This document shows, one piece after another, positions 1 to 7,989 of a stretch of 64,000 nt of DNA; within the stretch, counting starts at the first letter, position 1, and every line of letters starts with the position of its first letter. The position numbers and the translations under genes were made by a program. This DNA comes from Collinsella tanakaei (GTDB lineage: Bacteria; Actinomycetota; Coriobacteriia; Coriobacteriales; Coriobacteriaceae). The notes under the pieces are model-generated. The model was not told the origin of the DNA. It did no database searches and was given only the letters and a program-made list of their open reading frames with translations. Location of the stretch: the NCBI RefSeq assembly GCF_030373545.1, contig NZ_JAUDCO010000003.1, positions 62,001 to 126,000 of the forward strand, in the 5' to 3' direction.

Positions 1-1053
1 GCGCGCGACCTTGTCACCCCCTTCATCCCCCGCGCAAGCGAGGGGGAAACCGTAGCGAGCCTCGTCGAGCTGGGGCACCTGCTCGCCTCGCAGGGCATCG
101 TCGCGGCAACCGACATGTGCACGCTCGACGGCACCGACGCCCAGCCCCTGCTCGCCCGTGCGGTGGAGGCGGGCCTTGCGCAGGACATCGCCACCTACGT
201 GCTGTGGGACTACGTGAAAGACGACCCCGCCTACACCATCGCGCCCGCCGAGCAGGACCGCTCCCGTCAGCTGTTCTGCGCCGGCATCAAGCTGCTCACC
301 GACGGCAGCGTCTCGGGCAAGACCGCATGGTTCGACCGCCCCTATCTGGGCTGCGACGCCGCGAATGCCGACGCCTGCGGCTTTCCCACCTGCACCGCCG
401 AGGAGCTCGATGGCGCCATCGCGTTTTGCGAGAAGAACCGCTGCCAGCTGTCGATGCACGCCATGGGCACCCGCGCGATCGACCGGGCGGTCGAGCACCT
501 CTGCGGACATGCGCCCTGGGTTGACGGCGCCTACCCCCACGTGCGCATCGAGCACGTCACCGCACCTTCCGCGGCCGCGATCGAGGCGTTTGTCCGCGAC
601 GGCATCGGCATCGTGACCCAGCCGATCTTTGCCTACGCCGAGATCGGAACCTACCTTGCCAACCTGGGGCCCGAGCGCACCCGCTCATGCTACCCGTTCC
701 GCACGATGCTTGATGCGGGTGTGGCGCTCTGCATCTCGACCGATGCGCCGGCGACCTCGTGGGCGGTCCCTTCCGACCCCTTCCCCAACATCAAGTCCGC
801 CGTCACCCGCCATGCCTACAACGGCTTTGACTTCGGCGCAGACGAGCGCCTGACCATCGACGAGGCGATCACCCTCTACACGCGCGAGGCCGCCAAGATG
901 GTGGGCTTCGAGGGGCTCGGCATGCTCCGCGCGGGCTACAAGGCGAGTTTCGCCGTGCTTGATCGCGACATCTACGCCGTACCCGCCGACGAGATCGACG
1001 GCGTCGGCGTGGCAGCGACCTACATCCGCGGCAAGAAGGTTTACGAGCGCTGA
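1..1053 (+). CDS. YtcJ-type amidohydrolase, 5' end cut by window edge
   Basis: The frame is open from the first base to a TGA at 1051-1053, so the start and the N-terminal metal-binding part lie outside the window; 350 codons remain. Visible family patterns are GIVAATDM near the left edge, DGSVSGKTAWF, HAMGTRAIDRAVEH, RIEHVTAP and STDAPAT. These are the core metal-site and catalytic segments of amidohydrolase family 3 (YtcJ/AepA-like), which hydrolyse amide or related bonds using bound metal. The substrate cannot be read from sequence. The frame has an ATG at 115 but clear family sequence lies upstream of it, so that ATG is not the start. A strong hairpin follows the stop codon. Confidence 0.88.
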   Translation, partial: ARDLVTPFIPRASEGETVASLVELGHLLASQGIVAATDMCTLDGTDAQPLLARAVEAGLAQDIATYVLWDYVKDDPAYTIAPAEQDRSRQLFCAGIKLLTDGSVSGKTAWFDRPYLGCDAANADACGFPTCTAEELDGAIAFCEKNRCQLSMHAMGTRAIDRAVEHLCGHAPWVDGAYPHVRIEHVTAPSAAAIEAFVRDGIGIVTQPIFAYAEIGTYLANLGPERTRSCYPFRTMLDAGVALCISTDAPATSWAVPSDPFPNIKSAVTRHAYNGFDFGADERLTIDEAITLYTREAAKMVGFEGLGMLRAGYKASFAVLDRDIYAVPADEIDGVGVAATYIRGKKVYER

Positions 1054-1073
1054 CGTGGGCCCTCGCTGACGAG

Positions 1074-1101
1074 CCGCAGCGTTCCGCGCGGGACGCTGCG
1101 G
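1074..1101 (+). terminator. Hairpin after the amidohydrolase gene
   Basis: A 12-bp stem (one G-T pair) with a GCGC loop starts 21 bases after the stop codon. No clear T-run follows, so it is a hairpin that may end transcription or protect the 3' end rather than a textbook terminator. Confidence 0.5.
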
Positions 1102-1179
1102 ACTGGCGGATTCTCCTCATTCCGTTTACGGTTCGGGTTTTGGGCACATGGTTTGAGCCGACCTTCGGTTCGGCTCGTT

Positions 1180-1248
1180 TGGGTTGAACGGAACACGTCC
1201 CCACCCAACCCATTTTGGGTTGGGTGGAACACGTCCCCAACCAACCCG
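1180..1248 (-). repeat. Palindromic element family 1, two tandem copies
   Basis: Two 33-bp copies lie at 1180-1212 and 1216-1248, separated by three bases. Read on the minus strand each begins TGGGTTG or CGGGTTG, carries the core TGGGGACGTGTTCC and ends CAACCCA. Three more copies occur in the opposite orientation at 31972-32097. The ends of each copy pair with one another, and the junction of the two copies also forms a stem with an ATTT loop (about 1203-1223). No gene overlaps them. Confidence 0.85.
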
Positions 1249-1257
1249 ATACATAGA

Positions 1258-1294
1258 CAGCGGCGGCCCGCATATCGTCGGGCCGCCGCCGCTG
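1258..1294 (-). terminator. Hairpin downstream of pstB
   Basis: A GC-rich stem of at least 10 bp (CGGCGGCCCG pairing with CGGGCCGCCG, loop 1271-1278) lies about 70 bases beyond the pstB stop codon. No long T-run follows on the minus strand, so termination strength is uncertain. Confidence 0.45.
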
Positions 1295-1364
1295 CATGGG
1301 AATCCGCGCCGGTCGGTTCGGGGTGCACAGGAACCGTCACGACGGGTTATACGGGAGCGTTTGC

Positions 1365-2201
1365 TTACGAGAACATACCGGTAAGGTAGTCGTTCAGGCG
1401 CTTGTCGTTGGGGCGCTGGAAGATCTGGTCGGTCTCGCCGTACTCCACCATGTCGCCCATGTAGAAGAAGGCCGTGCGGTTGGAGACGCGCGAGGCCTGC
1501 TCCATGTTGTGGGTGACGATGACGATGGCGCGGTCCTTCACGATGGAGTTCATGAGGTCCTCGATGGCCAGCGTCGAGATGGGGTCAAGCGCCGAACACG
1601 GCTCGTCAAACAGGATGACGTCCGGGTTCATGGCAAGCGTGCGCGCGATGCACAGGCGCTGCTGCTGGCCGCCGGACAGGGCGAAGGCGCTCTGGTCGAG
1701 CTTGTCTTTGACCTCGTCCCACAGGGCAGCGCCGCGCAGGCTCTCCTCCACCATCTGCTCGAGCGTGGCCTTGTCCTTGATGCCGTGGCGCTTGGGCGCG
1801 AACGTGATGTTCTCGCGGATGGACTTGTGGAAGGGGTTGGGCTGCTGGAAGACCATGCCGATGGAGCGGCGCAGCTCGTAGAGGTTCTCCTTGGTCGTGT
1901 TGATGTTGCGACCCTGGTAGAGGATCTCGCCCTCCACGCGGCAGCCGCGGATCTCGCGGTTCATGAGGTTCAGGCTGCGCAGGTAGGTGGACTTGCCGCA
2001 GCCCGAAGGCCCGATGAGCGCGGTGATCTCGCCCTTATGGAACGCGAGGCTCGTGTCGTGCAGCGCGTGGTGGTCGCCGTAGTACACGTTGACGTCGCGG
2101 GTCTCGAGCACGACCTCGTCGGAGATGGCGACACCGGTGGTGCGCTTGGAGATCTCGCTCGAACCGACGTTTTTGAGGAACTGATCGGTCTCGTTCGTCA
2201 T
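1365..2201 (-). CDS. pstB: Phosphate ABC transporter ATP-binding protein PstB
   Basis: The protein (278 aa) is the cytoplasmic ATPase that drives the PstSCAB high-affinity phosphate importer. Walker A GPSGCGKST is at residues 64-72, the Q-loop FQQPNPF near 118-124, the ABC signature LSGGQQQR at 175-182, Walker B VILFDEP at 195-201 and the switch histidine in VTHN at 231. Its start codon overlaps the pstA stop (ATGA, 2198-2201), so translation is coupled. It is the last gene of pstS-pstC-pstA-pstB; no phoU follows, unlike many pst operons. The N-terminal ~28 residues before the first ABC strand are longer than in the shortest PstB proteins. Confidence 0.97.
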   Translation of the reverse strand: MTNETDQFLKNVGSSEISKRTTGVAISDEVVLETRDVNVYYGDHHALHDTSLAFHKGEITALIGPSGCGKSTYLRSLNLMNREIRGCRVEGEILYQGRNINTTKENLYELRRSIGMVFQQPNPFHKSIRENITFAPKRHGIKDKATLEQMVEESLRGAALWDEVKDKLDQSAFALSGGQQQRLCIARTLAMNPDVILFDEPCSALDPISTLAIEDLMNSIVKDRAIVIVTHNMEQASRVSNRTAFFYMGDMVEYGETDQIFQRPNDKRLNDYLTGMFS

Positions 2202-3124
2202 TCGGCAGTCATCCTCCTTGCGAGCGCCTTGCCGGCGATGCGCGACAGCACATTGAACAGCAACACGCAGATCATCAGAAGCGCGGCGGTACCCCAGACG
2301 ATGTGCTGGGCCTCGGGGCTGCCCTCGCCGTAGATCTTGTAGATGTGCACGGCGAGCGACTCACCGGGACGGAAGATATTCCAGGCGCATGTCGGGCTCG
2401 CAAAGTTGAGCGAGAAGAAGTTCAGGCGCGCCGGCGACGACATGCCGGAGGTGAACAGCAGGGCCGCTGCCTCGCCGAATACGCGGCCGGCAGACAGGAC
2501 CACGCCGGTCACGATGGCGGGCATGGCCGCCGGGATGAGGACGTGCAGGGTGGTCTCCCAGCGCGTCAGGCCCATGGCCAGGCACGCGTCGCGCTGGCTT
2601 GCCGGAACGTCCTCGAGCGCCTGCTGGATCACGCGGGTGAGGATGGGGATGTTGAACATCGTGAGCGCAATGGCGCCCGAGATGAGCGAGTAGCCCCAGC
2701 CGAAGTTCACCGAGAACATGAGGAAGCCGAACATGCCGACCACGATGGAAGGCAGGCTGGACAGGGTCTCGATGGCCGTCGAGGCGATCTTGGTGATCGG
2801 GCCCTCCGGCGCGTACTCGACGAGGAACACCGCGCCGCCCAAAGAGATGGGCAACGAGATGATGAGCGTCAAGATCAGCAGGTAGAAGGAGTCGAACAGC
2901 TGATAGGCGATGCCGCCCTCGGTGCCGTTGGAGCGTGACGCCTCGGTGAGGAAGCCCGGCTGCAGCAGCTGGCCGATGCCCTGGGCCAGGATGTAGAGGA
3001 CCATCGAGATGACGATGACCATGACGAGGCCCACGATGGCGGTAAGGATGCCGGTGGCGATCCGGTCGTTGCGCATGGAGCGCTTGATGCGGGCGTTTTG
3101 CGCCTCGGCGGAGATGCTAGCCAC
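2198..3124 (-). CDS. pstA: Phosphate ABC transporter permease PstA
   Basis: The protein (308 aa) is one of the two membrane channel subunits of the phosphate importer. After a basic N-terminus comes a first membrane helix (about residues 22-48), a periplasmic segment, and then the permease core with the inner-membrane-component loop EDVPASQRDACLAMGLTRWET that contacts PstB. It overlaps pstC by eight bases at its start and pstB by four at its end, the tight spacing expected of subunits made together. Length and order match the family. Confidence 0.95.
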   Translation of the reverse strand: MASISAEAQNARIKRSMRNDRIATGILTAIVGLVMVIVISMVLYILAQGIGQLLQPGFLTEASRSNGTEGGIAYQLFDSFYLLILTLIISLPISLGGAVFLVEYAPEGPITKIASTAIETLSSLPSIVVGMFGFLMFSVNFGWGYSLISGAIALTMFNIPILTRVIQQALEDVPASQRDACLAMGLTRWETTLHVLIPAAMPAIVTGVVLSAGRVFGEAAALLFTSGMSSPARLNFFSLNFASPTCAWNIFRPGESLAVHIYKIYGEGSPEAQHIVWGTAALLMICVLLFNVLSRIAGKALARRMTAE

Positions 3125-4028
3125 GGGACTTCGCCCCCTTCGCGCCGATGAGATGGATGATCAGGATGAAAATGAGCGACATGCCCATGAGCAGCAGGCC
3201 GAGCGACCACAGCACGTCGTTTTGGACCGAACCGGTGGCGTAGACGGCCATGGAGGTCGTGAGCGTCGTGGTGATGGTCGACGCGGAGTCGAGCAGGCCC
3301 TCGGGCATAGCCTCGACGCCGCCGATAACCATGCGGACGGCGAGCGTCTCGCCGAAGGCGCGCGTCATACCCAAGATGACCGCGGTCATGAGCGAGGGCG
3401 TGGCGCTCTTGAGGACGACGTGCCAGATGGTCTGCCAGCGCGTGTAGCCCAAGGCGAGCGAGCCGTTGCGGTAGCCGTCGGGCACGGCGCGCAGCGCGTC
3501 GATGGACAGCGTGGTGATCGTGGGCAGAATCATGAGCGCAAGCACGATCGAGCCGGGCAGGATGCCCAGGCCCAGGTCGACGTTGAAGATCACGCGCATG
3601 GCGCCGACAATCACGTGGAAGCCGATGAGGCCGAAGACGACCGACGGAATGCCCACGAGCAGCTCGATGAGCGGCTGGAAGTACTTCTGGCCAAACTTGG
3701 GCTGGATCTCGACGGTAAAGATGGCCGCACCGATGGCGATGGGCACCGCGATGATCGTCGAGATCACCGTCACGGCAAACGACGTCACGATCAGCGGCAG
3801 CGCACCGGTGAACGGCAGGCCGGTCGCCTCATTGGTGTTGGCGAGGTTCCACGTCGTGCCCGTGAAGAACTCTACAATGTTTACGCCGTCCTTGTAGAAG
3901 GTGGACAAGCCGCGCTGCGCGACCATGAAGATGAGCGCCACAACGACAAGTGTCACGAGCGCGACGCAGGCGCCCGTGACACTCAAGCCTACCTTCTCAA
4001 GGCTGCGCTTCGGCATCTGCTTTGCCAT
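3117..4028 (-). CDS. pstC: Phosphate ABC transporter permease PstC
   Basis: The protein (303 aa) is the second channel subunit of the phosphate importer. A first membrane helix (about residues 15-38) is followed by an extracytoplasmic segment and a six-helix core with the coupling-loop sequence ALRAVPDGYRNGSLALGYTR. The start at 4028 has an AAAGGT-type ribosome site seven bases upstream. It lies 56 bases behind pstS and overlaps pstA, which places it firmly in the operon. Confidence 0.95.
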   Translation of the reverse strand: MAKQMPKRSLEKVGLSVTGACVALVTLVVVALIFMVAQRGLSTFYKDGVNIVEFFTGTTWNLANTNEATGLPFTGALPLIVTSFAVTVISTIIAVPIAIGAAIFTVEIQPKFGQKYFQPLIELLVGIPSVVFGLIGFHVIVGAMRVIFNVDLGLGILPGSIVLALMILPTITTLSIDALRAVPDGYRNGSLALGYTRWQTIWHVVLKSATPSLMTAVILGMTRAFGETLAVRMVIGGVEAMPEGLLDSASTITTTLTTSMAVYATGSVQNDVLWSLGLLLMGMSLIFILIIHLIGAKGAKSRG

Positions 4029-4084
4029 AACGCACCTTTCGAAAACGTTCTACGTACAGGGCGTGGTCCGAGGTGTTCGGACCG

Positions 4085-5026
4085 CTACTCCTTGGGGGTG
4101 ACGTTGCCCTCGGCGTCCTTGACGACGGTCATCGAGGACACGGGGATGAAGCCCTGCTCCTCCACGAGGGAGCCCTGAACGGCGTCGGAGAGCATGTACT
4201 CGAGGAAGGCCGTGGTGGCCTCGTCGGCGTCGTTCTTGCAGTACATGTGCTCGGTCGCCCAGATGGGGAAGTCGTTGGTGGCGACGTTCTCGCTCGTCGG
4301 CTCGACGCCGTTGACCTTGATGGCCTTGAACTTGGTGTCGTCGAAGTGCGAGAAGTCGAGGTAGGAGATCGCGTTGTCGGTGGAGCCGATCTGGGTCACG
4401 ACGTCGCCGGACTTGTCGAGCTCAGCCTCGCCCTTGAAGGTGGACTCGGGCTGGCCAGCGCCGAAGACGGCGGCCTCGAAGGTGGCGCGGGTGCCGGAGC
4501 CGGACTTGCGGTTCATGACGTAGATGGCCGCATCCTCGCCGCCGACCTCGGACCAGTTGGTGATCTCGCCGGAGAAGATGCCCTTGAGCTGCTCGAGGGT
4601 CAGGTCCTCGACGGTGACGTTCATGGAGACGACCGGACCCATGCCCACGACGGCGACCTCGTGGTCGACGAGGTCGGCGCACTGCTCGGCCTCGAGCTTG
4701 GTCTCAGCGAAGACGTCGGAGTTGCCGATGGTGACGGTGCCGTCGGCGACAGCGGTCAGGCCCGTGCCCGAACCGTTGCCGGAGCCGGTGATGGAGACGT
4801 CGGTGTTCTCGCTCATGAACTGCTCGGCGGCAGCCTCGACGAGGGCCTGGAAGGAAGAGGCGCCATCGTAGGTGACGGTGCCGACGAGCGAGGAGCCCTC
4901 AGCGGCAGCGGAGCCGGCGGTCGTGGTGCCGCCACCGCCGCAACCAGCGAGACCGAGGCCCGCAACGGCAGCGAGGCCACCGGCGAGACCGAGGAACTGA
5001 CGACGAGAGCAAGCGTAGTCGAACAT
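4085..5026 (-). CDS. pstS: Phosphate-binding lipoprotein PstS
   Basis: The protein (313 aa) is the extracellular phosphate receptor of the Pst system. The N-terminus holds a twin-arginine motif (SRRQFLG, Arg 8-9), a hydrophobic stretch and a lipobox LAGC with the lipidated Cys at 29, so it looks like a Tat-exported lipoprotein. The mature part has the PstS phosphate-site segments SSFQ near the start, GSGNGSGTG in the middle and RKSGSGTR. It is the first gene of the operon; the promoter region carries a Pho-box-like direct repeat at 5193-5209. Most PstS proteins use the Sec route, so the Tat-like signal is worth noting. Confidence 0.96.
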   Translation of the reverse strand: MFDYACSRRQFLGLAGGLAAVAGLGLAGCGGGGTTTAGSAAAEGSSLVGTVTYDGASSFQALVEAAAEQFMSENTDVSITGSGNGSGTGLTAVADGTVTIGNSDVFAETKLEAEQCADLVDHEVAVVGMGPVVSMNVTVEDLTLEQLKGIFSGEITNWSEVGGEDAAIYVMNRKSGSGTRATFEAAVFGAGQPESTFKGEAELDKSGDVVTQIGSTDNAISYLDFSHFDDTKFKAIKVNGVEPTSENVATNDFPIWATEHMYCKNDADEATTAFLEYMLSDAVQGSLVEEQGFIPVSSMTVVKDAEGNVTPKE

Positions 5027-5192
5027 GGTTCTCCTTTCGCGAATGCGAGGATTCGCAACAAGCTGTGCGGGCGGCCATGCATACCCGTCCGCGTTTCCGC
5101 TACGTACTCTATCGCGCGCAATCTGCGGCCTTTTGCTCGTTCGCGTCTTATTACGATGCTCTGACCAAGCATTACCGGCTGATTTCTACCGC

Positions 5193-5209
5193 CTTACAGC
5201 CTCCTTACA
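5193..5209 (-). promoter_or_regulatory. Pho-box-like direct repeat upstream of pstS
   Basis: CTTACA occurs twice with an 11-bp period (5193-5198 and 5204-5209), about 170 bases before the pstS start. Direct hexamers spaced 11 bp are the pattern recognised by PhoP/PhoB response regulators (TTAACA-type in Gram-positives). The -10 that would go with it is not certain; TAATGCT on the minus strand at 5169-5175 is one candidate. Confidence 0.5.
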
Positions 5210-5277
5210 ATTGCTCGGCTTCCTCGTCTCTCGCCTAACATGAACGACTTCGCTCACCTGGGATCGCATGGGCTCAT

Positions 5278-5316
5278 GCCGGGGATGCGGGCCGGGGATG
5301 CGGGCCGGGGATGCGG
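5278..5316. repeat. Three perfect 13-bp tandem repeats
   Basis: GCCGGGGATGCGG is repeated three times without change at 5278-5290, 5291-5303 and 5304-5316, running straight into the left arm of the long hairpin. Degenerate GGGGATG words recur in inverted orientation to the right of the hairpin (about 5407-5465). Confidence 0.9.
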
Positions 5317-5413
5317 GGATGTAATTTCACCCTAGGGATTTTGTTGCATTGGGCTGGGCAAACCCAGCCCAATGCAACAAAATCCCTAGGGTGAAATTAC
5401 ATCCCGGCATCCC
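5308..5413. repeat. Very long perfect stem-loop between dipeptidase and pst operon
   Basis: Positions 5316-5358 and 5363-5405 are perfectly complementary over 43 bp around a CAAA loop. After one mismatch the pairing continues for seven more bp (5308-5314 with 5407-5413), a stem of 51 positions. Each arm contains the words CCCTAGGG, ATTTTGTTGCATTGGG and GTAATTTCACC. The region lies between the dipeptidase terminator and the Pho-box-like site and codes for nothing. Such exact pairing is far beyond a normal terminator. Confidence 0.95.
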
Positions 5414-5484
5414 AAGCAAGTCGCCCATCCCCACATCCCCCGAGCGAGTCGTACGTCCCCGCCCCTAGAGTAAGTCGCATAAGC

Positions 5485-5520
5485 AAAAGGGGCGTGCCGC
5501 TTCACGTGTGGCACGCCCCC
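5485..5520 (-). terminator. Rho-independent terminator of the dipeptidase gene
   Basis: A 10-bp stem (GGGGCGTGCC / GGCACGCCCC, 5489-5498 with 5510-5519) is followed on the minus strand by TTTTGCTT. It sits 31 bases past the stop codon. Confidence 0.85.
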
Positions 5521-5550
5521 CCGATGATGATGGCTCAAATGGGTCGCCTG

Positions 5551-6963
5551 CTACAGGTCGACATCCATCAAACGCACGATGGACAGGATGTAGATCTTCA
5601 GTGCCTCCTTGAGCAGCGCCTCGTTTGCGCACTCGTTGGGTCCGTGCATGGGACCGCCCCACGCCGGGAGCTCAAGGCCGTTGTCCTCCGGTCCGAACGA
5701 GACGGCGCGCGCGAAGTTGCGCGCATACGTGCCGCCGCCCATCGAGATCGGATAGGCGGGCTTGCCGGTGACCTCGTGGTAGGTGGACAGCAGCGTCTGC
5801 ACAGCAGGATGGTCGGCCGAAATCGAGAACGGCACCTTGTCGTGGTCGACGGTCAGCTGCGCGCCGAAGCGCTCCGCAACCTCGCGGCAGGTGCGCTCGA
5901 GCACCTCGGCCGACGTGCTGTCGGGGAAGCGGACATCGATCGTCTGGCGGATACGGCCGTCCGCGACCTCGACGGTGCCGCCGTTGAGCGTCAGCGGGCC
6001 AAACGCCGGGCTCTCGCTCGCGATGCCCAGCCCCTCCCCCGCCGTGTCGGCATGAATGATCGCCATGAGGTCGAGAAACGGCTTCTCCGACACAGCCGCC
6101 AGGTCGGCCTCGCGCAGGTAGCCCAAAATGAGGGCGATAGCGTTGATGGTGCCCTCCGGCAGCGAGGCATGTCCGCCGATGCCGTGTGCGACGATGCGGG
6201 TCTTCCCAGGAGCTGCGGCTTCGAGCGTCAGCCTCTCGGCGTTGGCGACCGGCGCCGGGCAGTCGGCGATGTCCACGGCGATCTCGCAGATGGACTCGGC
6301 GGGAATAGCGTTGGTCGCCTCGGCTCCGCTCCAGGACAGGATGCGGCCGCCCTCGATCGGCGCGCTCGTGAAGGTCGCGCCGAACTGGCCCTTCTCGGCG
6401 TTGCCCAGCGGGAACTCGGCATCGGGCGTAAACAGGAAGGCGGGGTCATCGTGGCCGTCCAGATAATGGTGGACATCGGTCATGCCCACCTCCTCGTCGC
6501 AGCCGATCAGCGCGCGGAACGTGTAGCGCAGTTGAGCGCCCAGGCGCTTGAGGAAGGCGCCCGCGTACAGGGCGAGCACAGCCGGGCCCTTGTCGTCGAT
6601 GACGCCGCGGCCGAGCAGCCAGCCCTCGCGACGGGTGCAGGCGAAGGGATCGGTGTTCCAACCGGGACCCGCCGGGACGACGTCCACATGGGCGATCGTG
6701 GCGATCTGCGTCTCGGAAGCGCCGGGGATGTCGGCGATGCCCACATAGCCCTCGTCATCGCTCACCTCATACCCGAGCTTCGCCGCGATGCCGAGCGCGC
6801 AGTCGAGTGCTTCGCGCACGGGCGCACCGAACGGCGAGCCGGGCGTACCCGTCGACGAGTCGGCGACCGAGGGGTGGCCCACCAGCTCGGCGATGTCGGC
6901 GACGACGTCCTCCCAGACCTCGTCGACATAGGCGTCGACCTGGGTTTCGAGTGTCTTGTCCAT
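5551..6963 (-). CDS. M20 family dipeptidase (PepV/Sapep-like)
   Basis: The 470-residue protein is a cytoplasmic two-metal dipeptidase of the M20/ArgE family. It shows the first metal motif AHVDVVPAGPGW (His 92, Asp 94), GRGVIDDKGP with the bridging Asp at about 113, and CDEEVGM with the catalytic Glu pair. Size and the inserted lid domain match Sapep/PepV dipeptidases, which release amino acids from short peptides. The start at 6963 was chosen because GGAG lies five bases upstream; an in-frame ATG at 6993 has no such site. The gene ends in a clear terminator. It follows the HAD gene by 36 bases and may be co-transcribed with it. Confidence 0.9.
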   Translation of the reverse strand: MDKTLETQVDAYVDEVWEDVVADIAELVGHPSVADSSTGTPGSPFGAPVREALDCALGIAAKLGYEVSDDEGYVGIADIPGASETQIATIAHVDVVPAGPGWNTDPFACTRREGWLLGRGVIDDKGPAVLALYAGAFLKRLGAQLRYTFRALIGCDEEVGMTDVHHYLDGHDDPAFLFTPDAEFPLGNAEKGQFGATFTSAPIEGGRILSWSGAEATNAIPAESICEIAVDIADCPAPVANAERLTLEAAAPGKTRIVAHGIGGHASLPEGTINAIALILGYLREADLAAVSEKPFLDLMAIIHADTAGEGLGIASESPAFGPLTLNGGTVEVADGRIRQTIDVRFPDSTSAEVLERTCREVAERFGAQLTVDHDKVPFSISADHPAVQTLLSTYHEVTGKPAYPISMGGGTYARNFARAVSFGPEDNGLELPAWGGPMHGPNECANEALLKEALKIYILSIVRLMDVDL

Positions 6964-6999
6964 AGCTACTCCTTTACCTGGATTCGAGGGCATATCAAT

Positions 7000-7686
7000 C
7001 TACACGAGCCGCACGCCGAATACCGTCGCGAGCTCCGCGACGCCGTGGCAGATCACGTCGGCGCCCGCCCGTTCATGCTCGCCGGGCTTCGCGGTCCCGG
7101 TGTACACCGCGACGCACGGGATCCCGCACGCATGGGCGCCCAGCGTATCGTGCTTGCGATCGCCCACCATGACGGCCTCGTCACATGACGCGCCGAGCTG
7201 ATCCAGGGCCGCCCGGATGCAGTCGGCCTTCGTATCGCGACCCGGCTCCAACCTGCCCACCATAGCCTCGAAGGGCGGCAGATCGAGCGATGTGATCATG
7301 CGGATGGCCATGGACTCGAGGCGCGAGGTCGCGACGGCGATGCGCGTGCCGCGCGCCACAAGGCCGCGCAGCAGCTCGGGTATCCCCGGCAACGGCGGAT
7401 AGTCCTCGGGGCGGACCTCGGCGTCAAACAGCGCGCGGTACTCGTTGGTGATGGCGATGGCCTCGTCGAGCTCAACCCCGATCAGATCCATGAAGCCGTC
7501 GTAGAGCGGCGGACCGATCAGGCTGGTCAGATCGAGCGCATCGACGTCGTAGCCGCGGCGCTCGAGCACGGCACGCGCCGTGCGCAGGATTGCCGGGCTC
7601 GTATCGGCGAGCGTTCCGTCGAAATCGAACAGGACGACCGGGCGCTCGGCGATATGCAACGCGTCGGCTTGGGCCGCTTCGGTCAT
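7000..7686 (-). CDS. HAD family hydrolase, phosphoglycolate phosphatase-like
   Basis: The 228-residue protein is a subclass-I HAD phosphatase. Motif I DFDGTLADT has the nucleophile Asp at 21 and the acid Asp at 23; an alpha-helical cap follows; motif II is VATSRL and motif III/IV the segment KADCIRAAL and VMVGDRKHDTLGAHACGI. This layout is that of Gph/PpaX-like enzymes acting on phosphoglycolate or pyrophosphate; the substrate is not decided by sequence. The start at 7686 has AAAGGGGA seven bases upstream; the frame extends further upstream without family similarity. A TATGAT at 7723-7728 could be its -10. Confidence 0.85.
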   Translation of the reverse strand: MTEAAQADALHIAERPVVLFDFDGTLADTSPAILRTARAVLERRGYDVDALDLTSLIGPPLYDGFMDLIGVELDEAIAITNEYRALFDAEVRPEDYPPLPGIPELLRGLVARGTRIAVATSRLESMAIRMITSLDLPPFEAMVGRLEPGRDTKADCIRAALDQLGASCDEAVMVGDRKHDTLGAHACGIPCVAVYTGTAKPGEHERAGADVICHGVAELATVFGVRLV

Positions 7687-7989
7687 CGATGTCCCCTTTC
7701 CGTCAAACAGACATGCCCGTACATCATACGCCATCGGTGCACCCGAAACGAGGAGCGCTTGTCGAAGGAGGCCACGGATCTGCACGGTGGTACGGGAGAA
7801 GTCGGCGCAGCGGTCGCTCGGCGGTACACACCCGTAGCACCTCAGGGACGACGGCGTCCATGAGGACAGCTCTGTGCACGGTGAATACCGCAACAGGACA
7901 CAGCCTGGCCCCTCTCCGTCCCCGACGGGTAAGAAAAAAGGGCTCCCGACCATGCGGGAGCCCTCATGCGACAGGTTATCGCGCAGACG
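7687..7989. other. Intergenic region between HAD gene and rpsA
   Basis: This 303-base gap holds the rpsA terminator at its right end (7934-7963) and probably the HAD-gene promoter at its left end. No gene-like frame with a ribosome site is seen in the middle. Confidence 0.6.
7934..7963 (-). terminator. Rho-independent terminator of rpsA
   Basis: A 9-bp stem (GGGCTCCCG / CGGGAGCCC, 7940-7948 with 7955-7963) is followed on the minus strand by six T residues (7939-7934). Confidence 0.9.
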
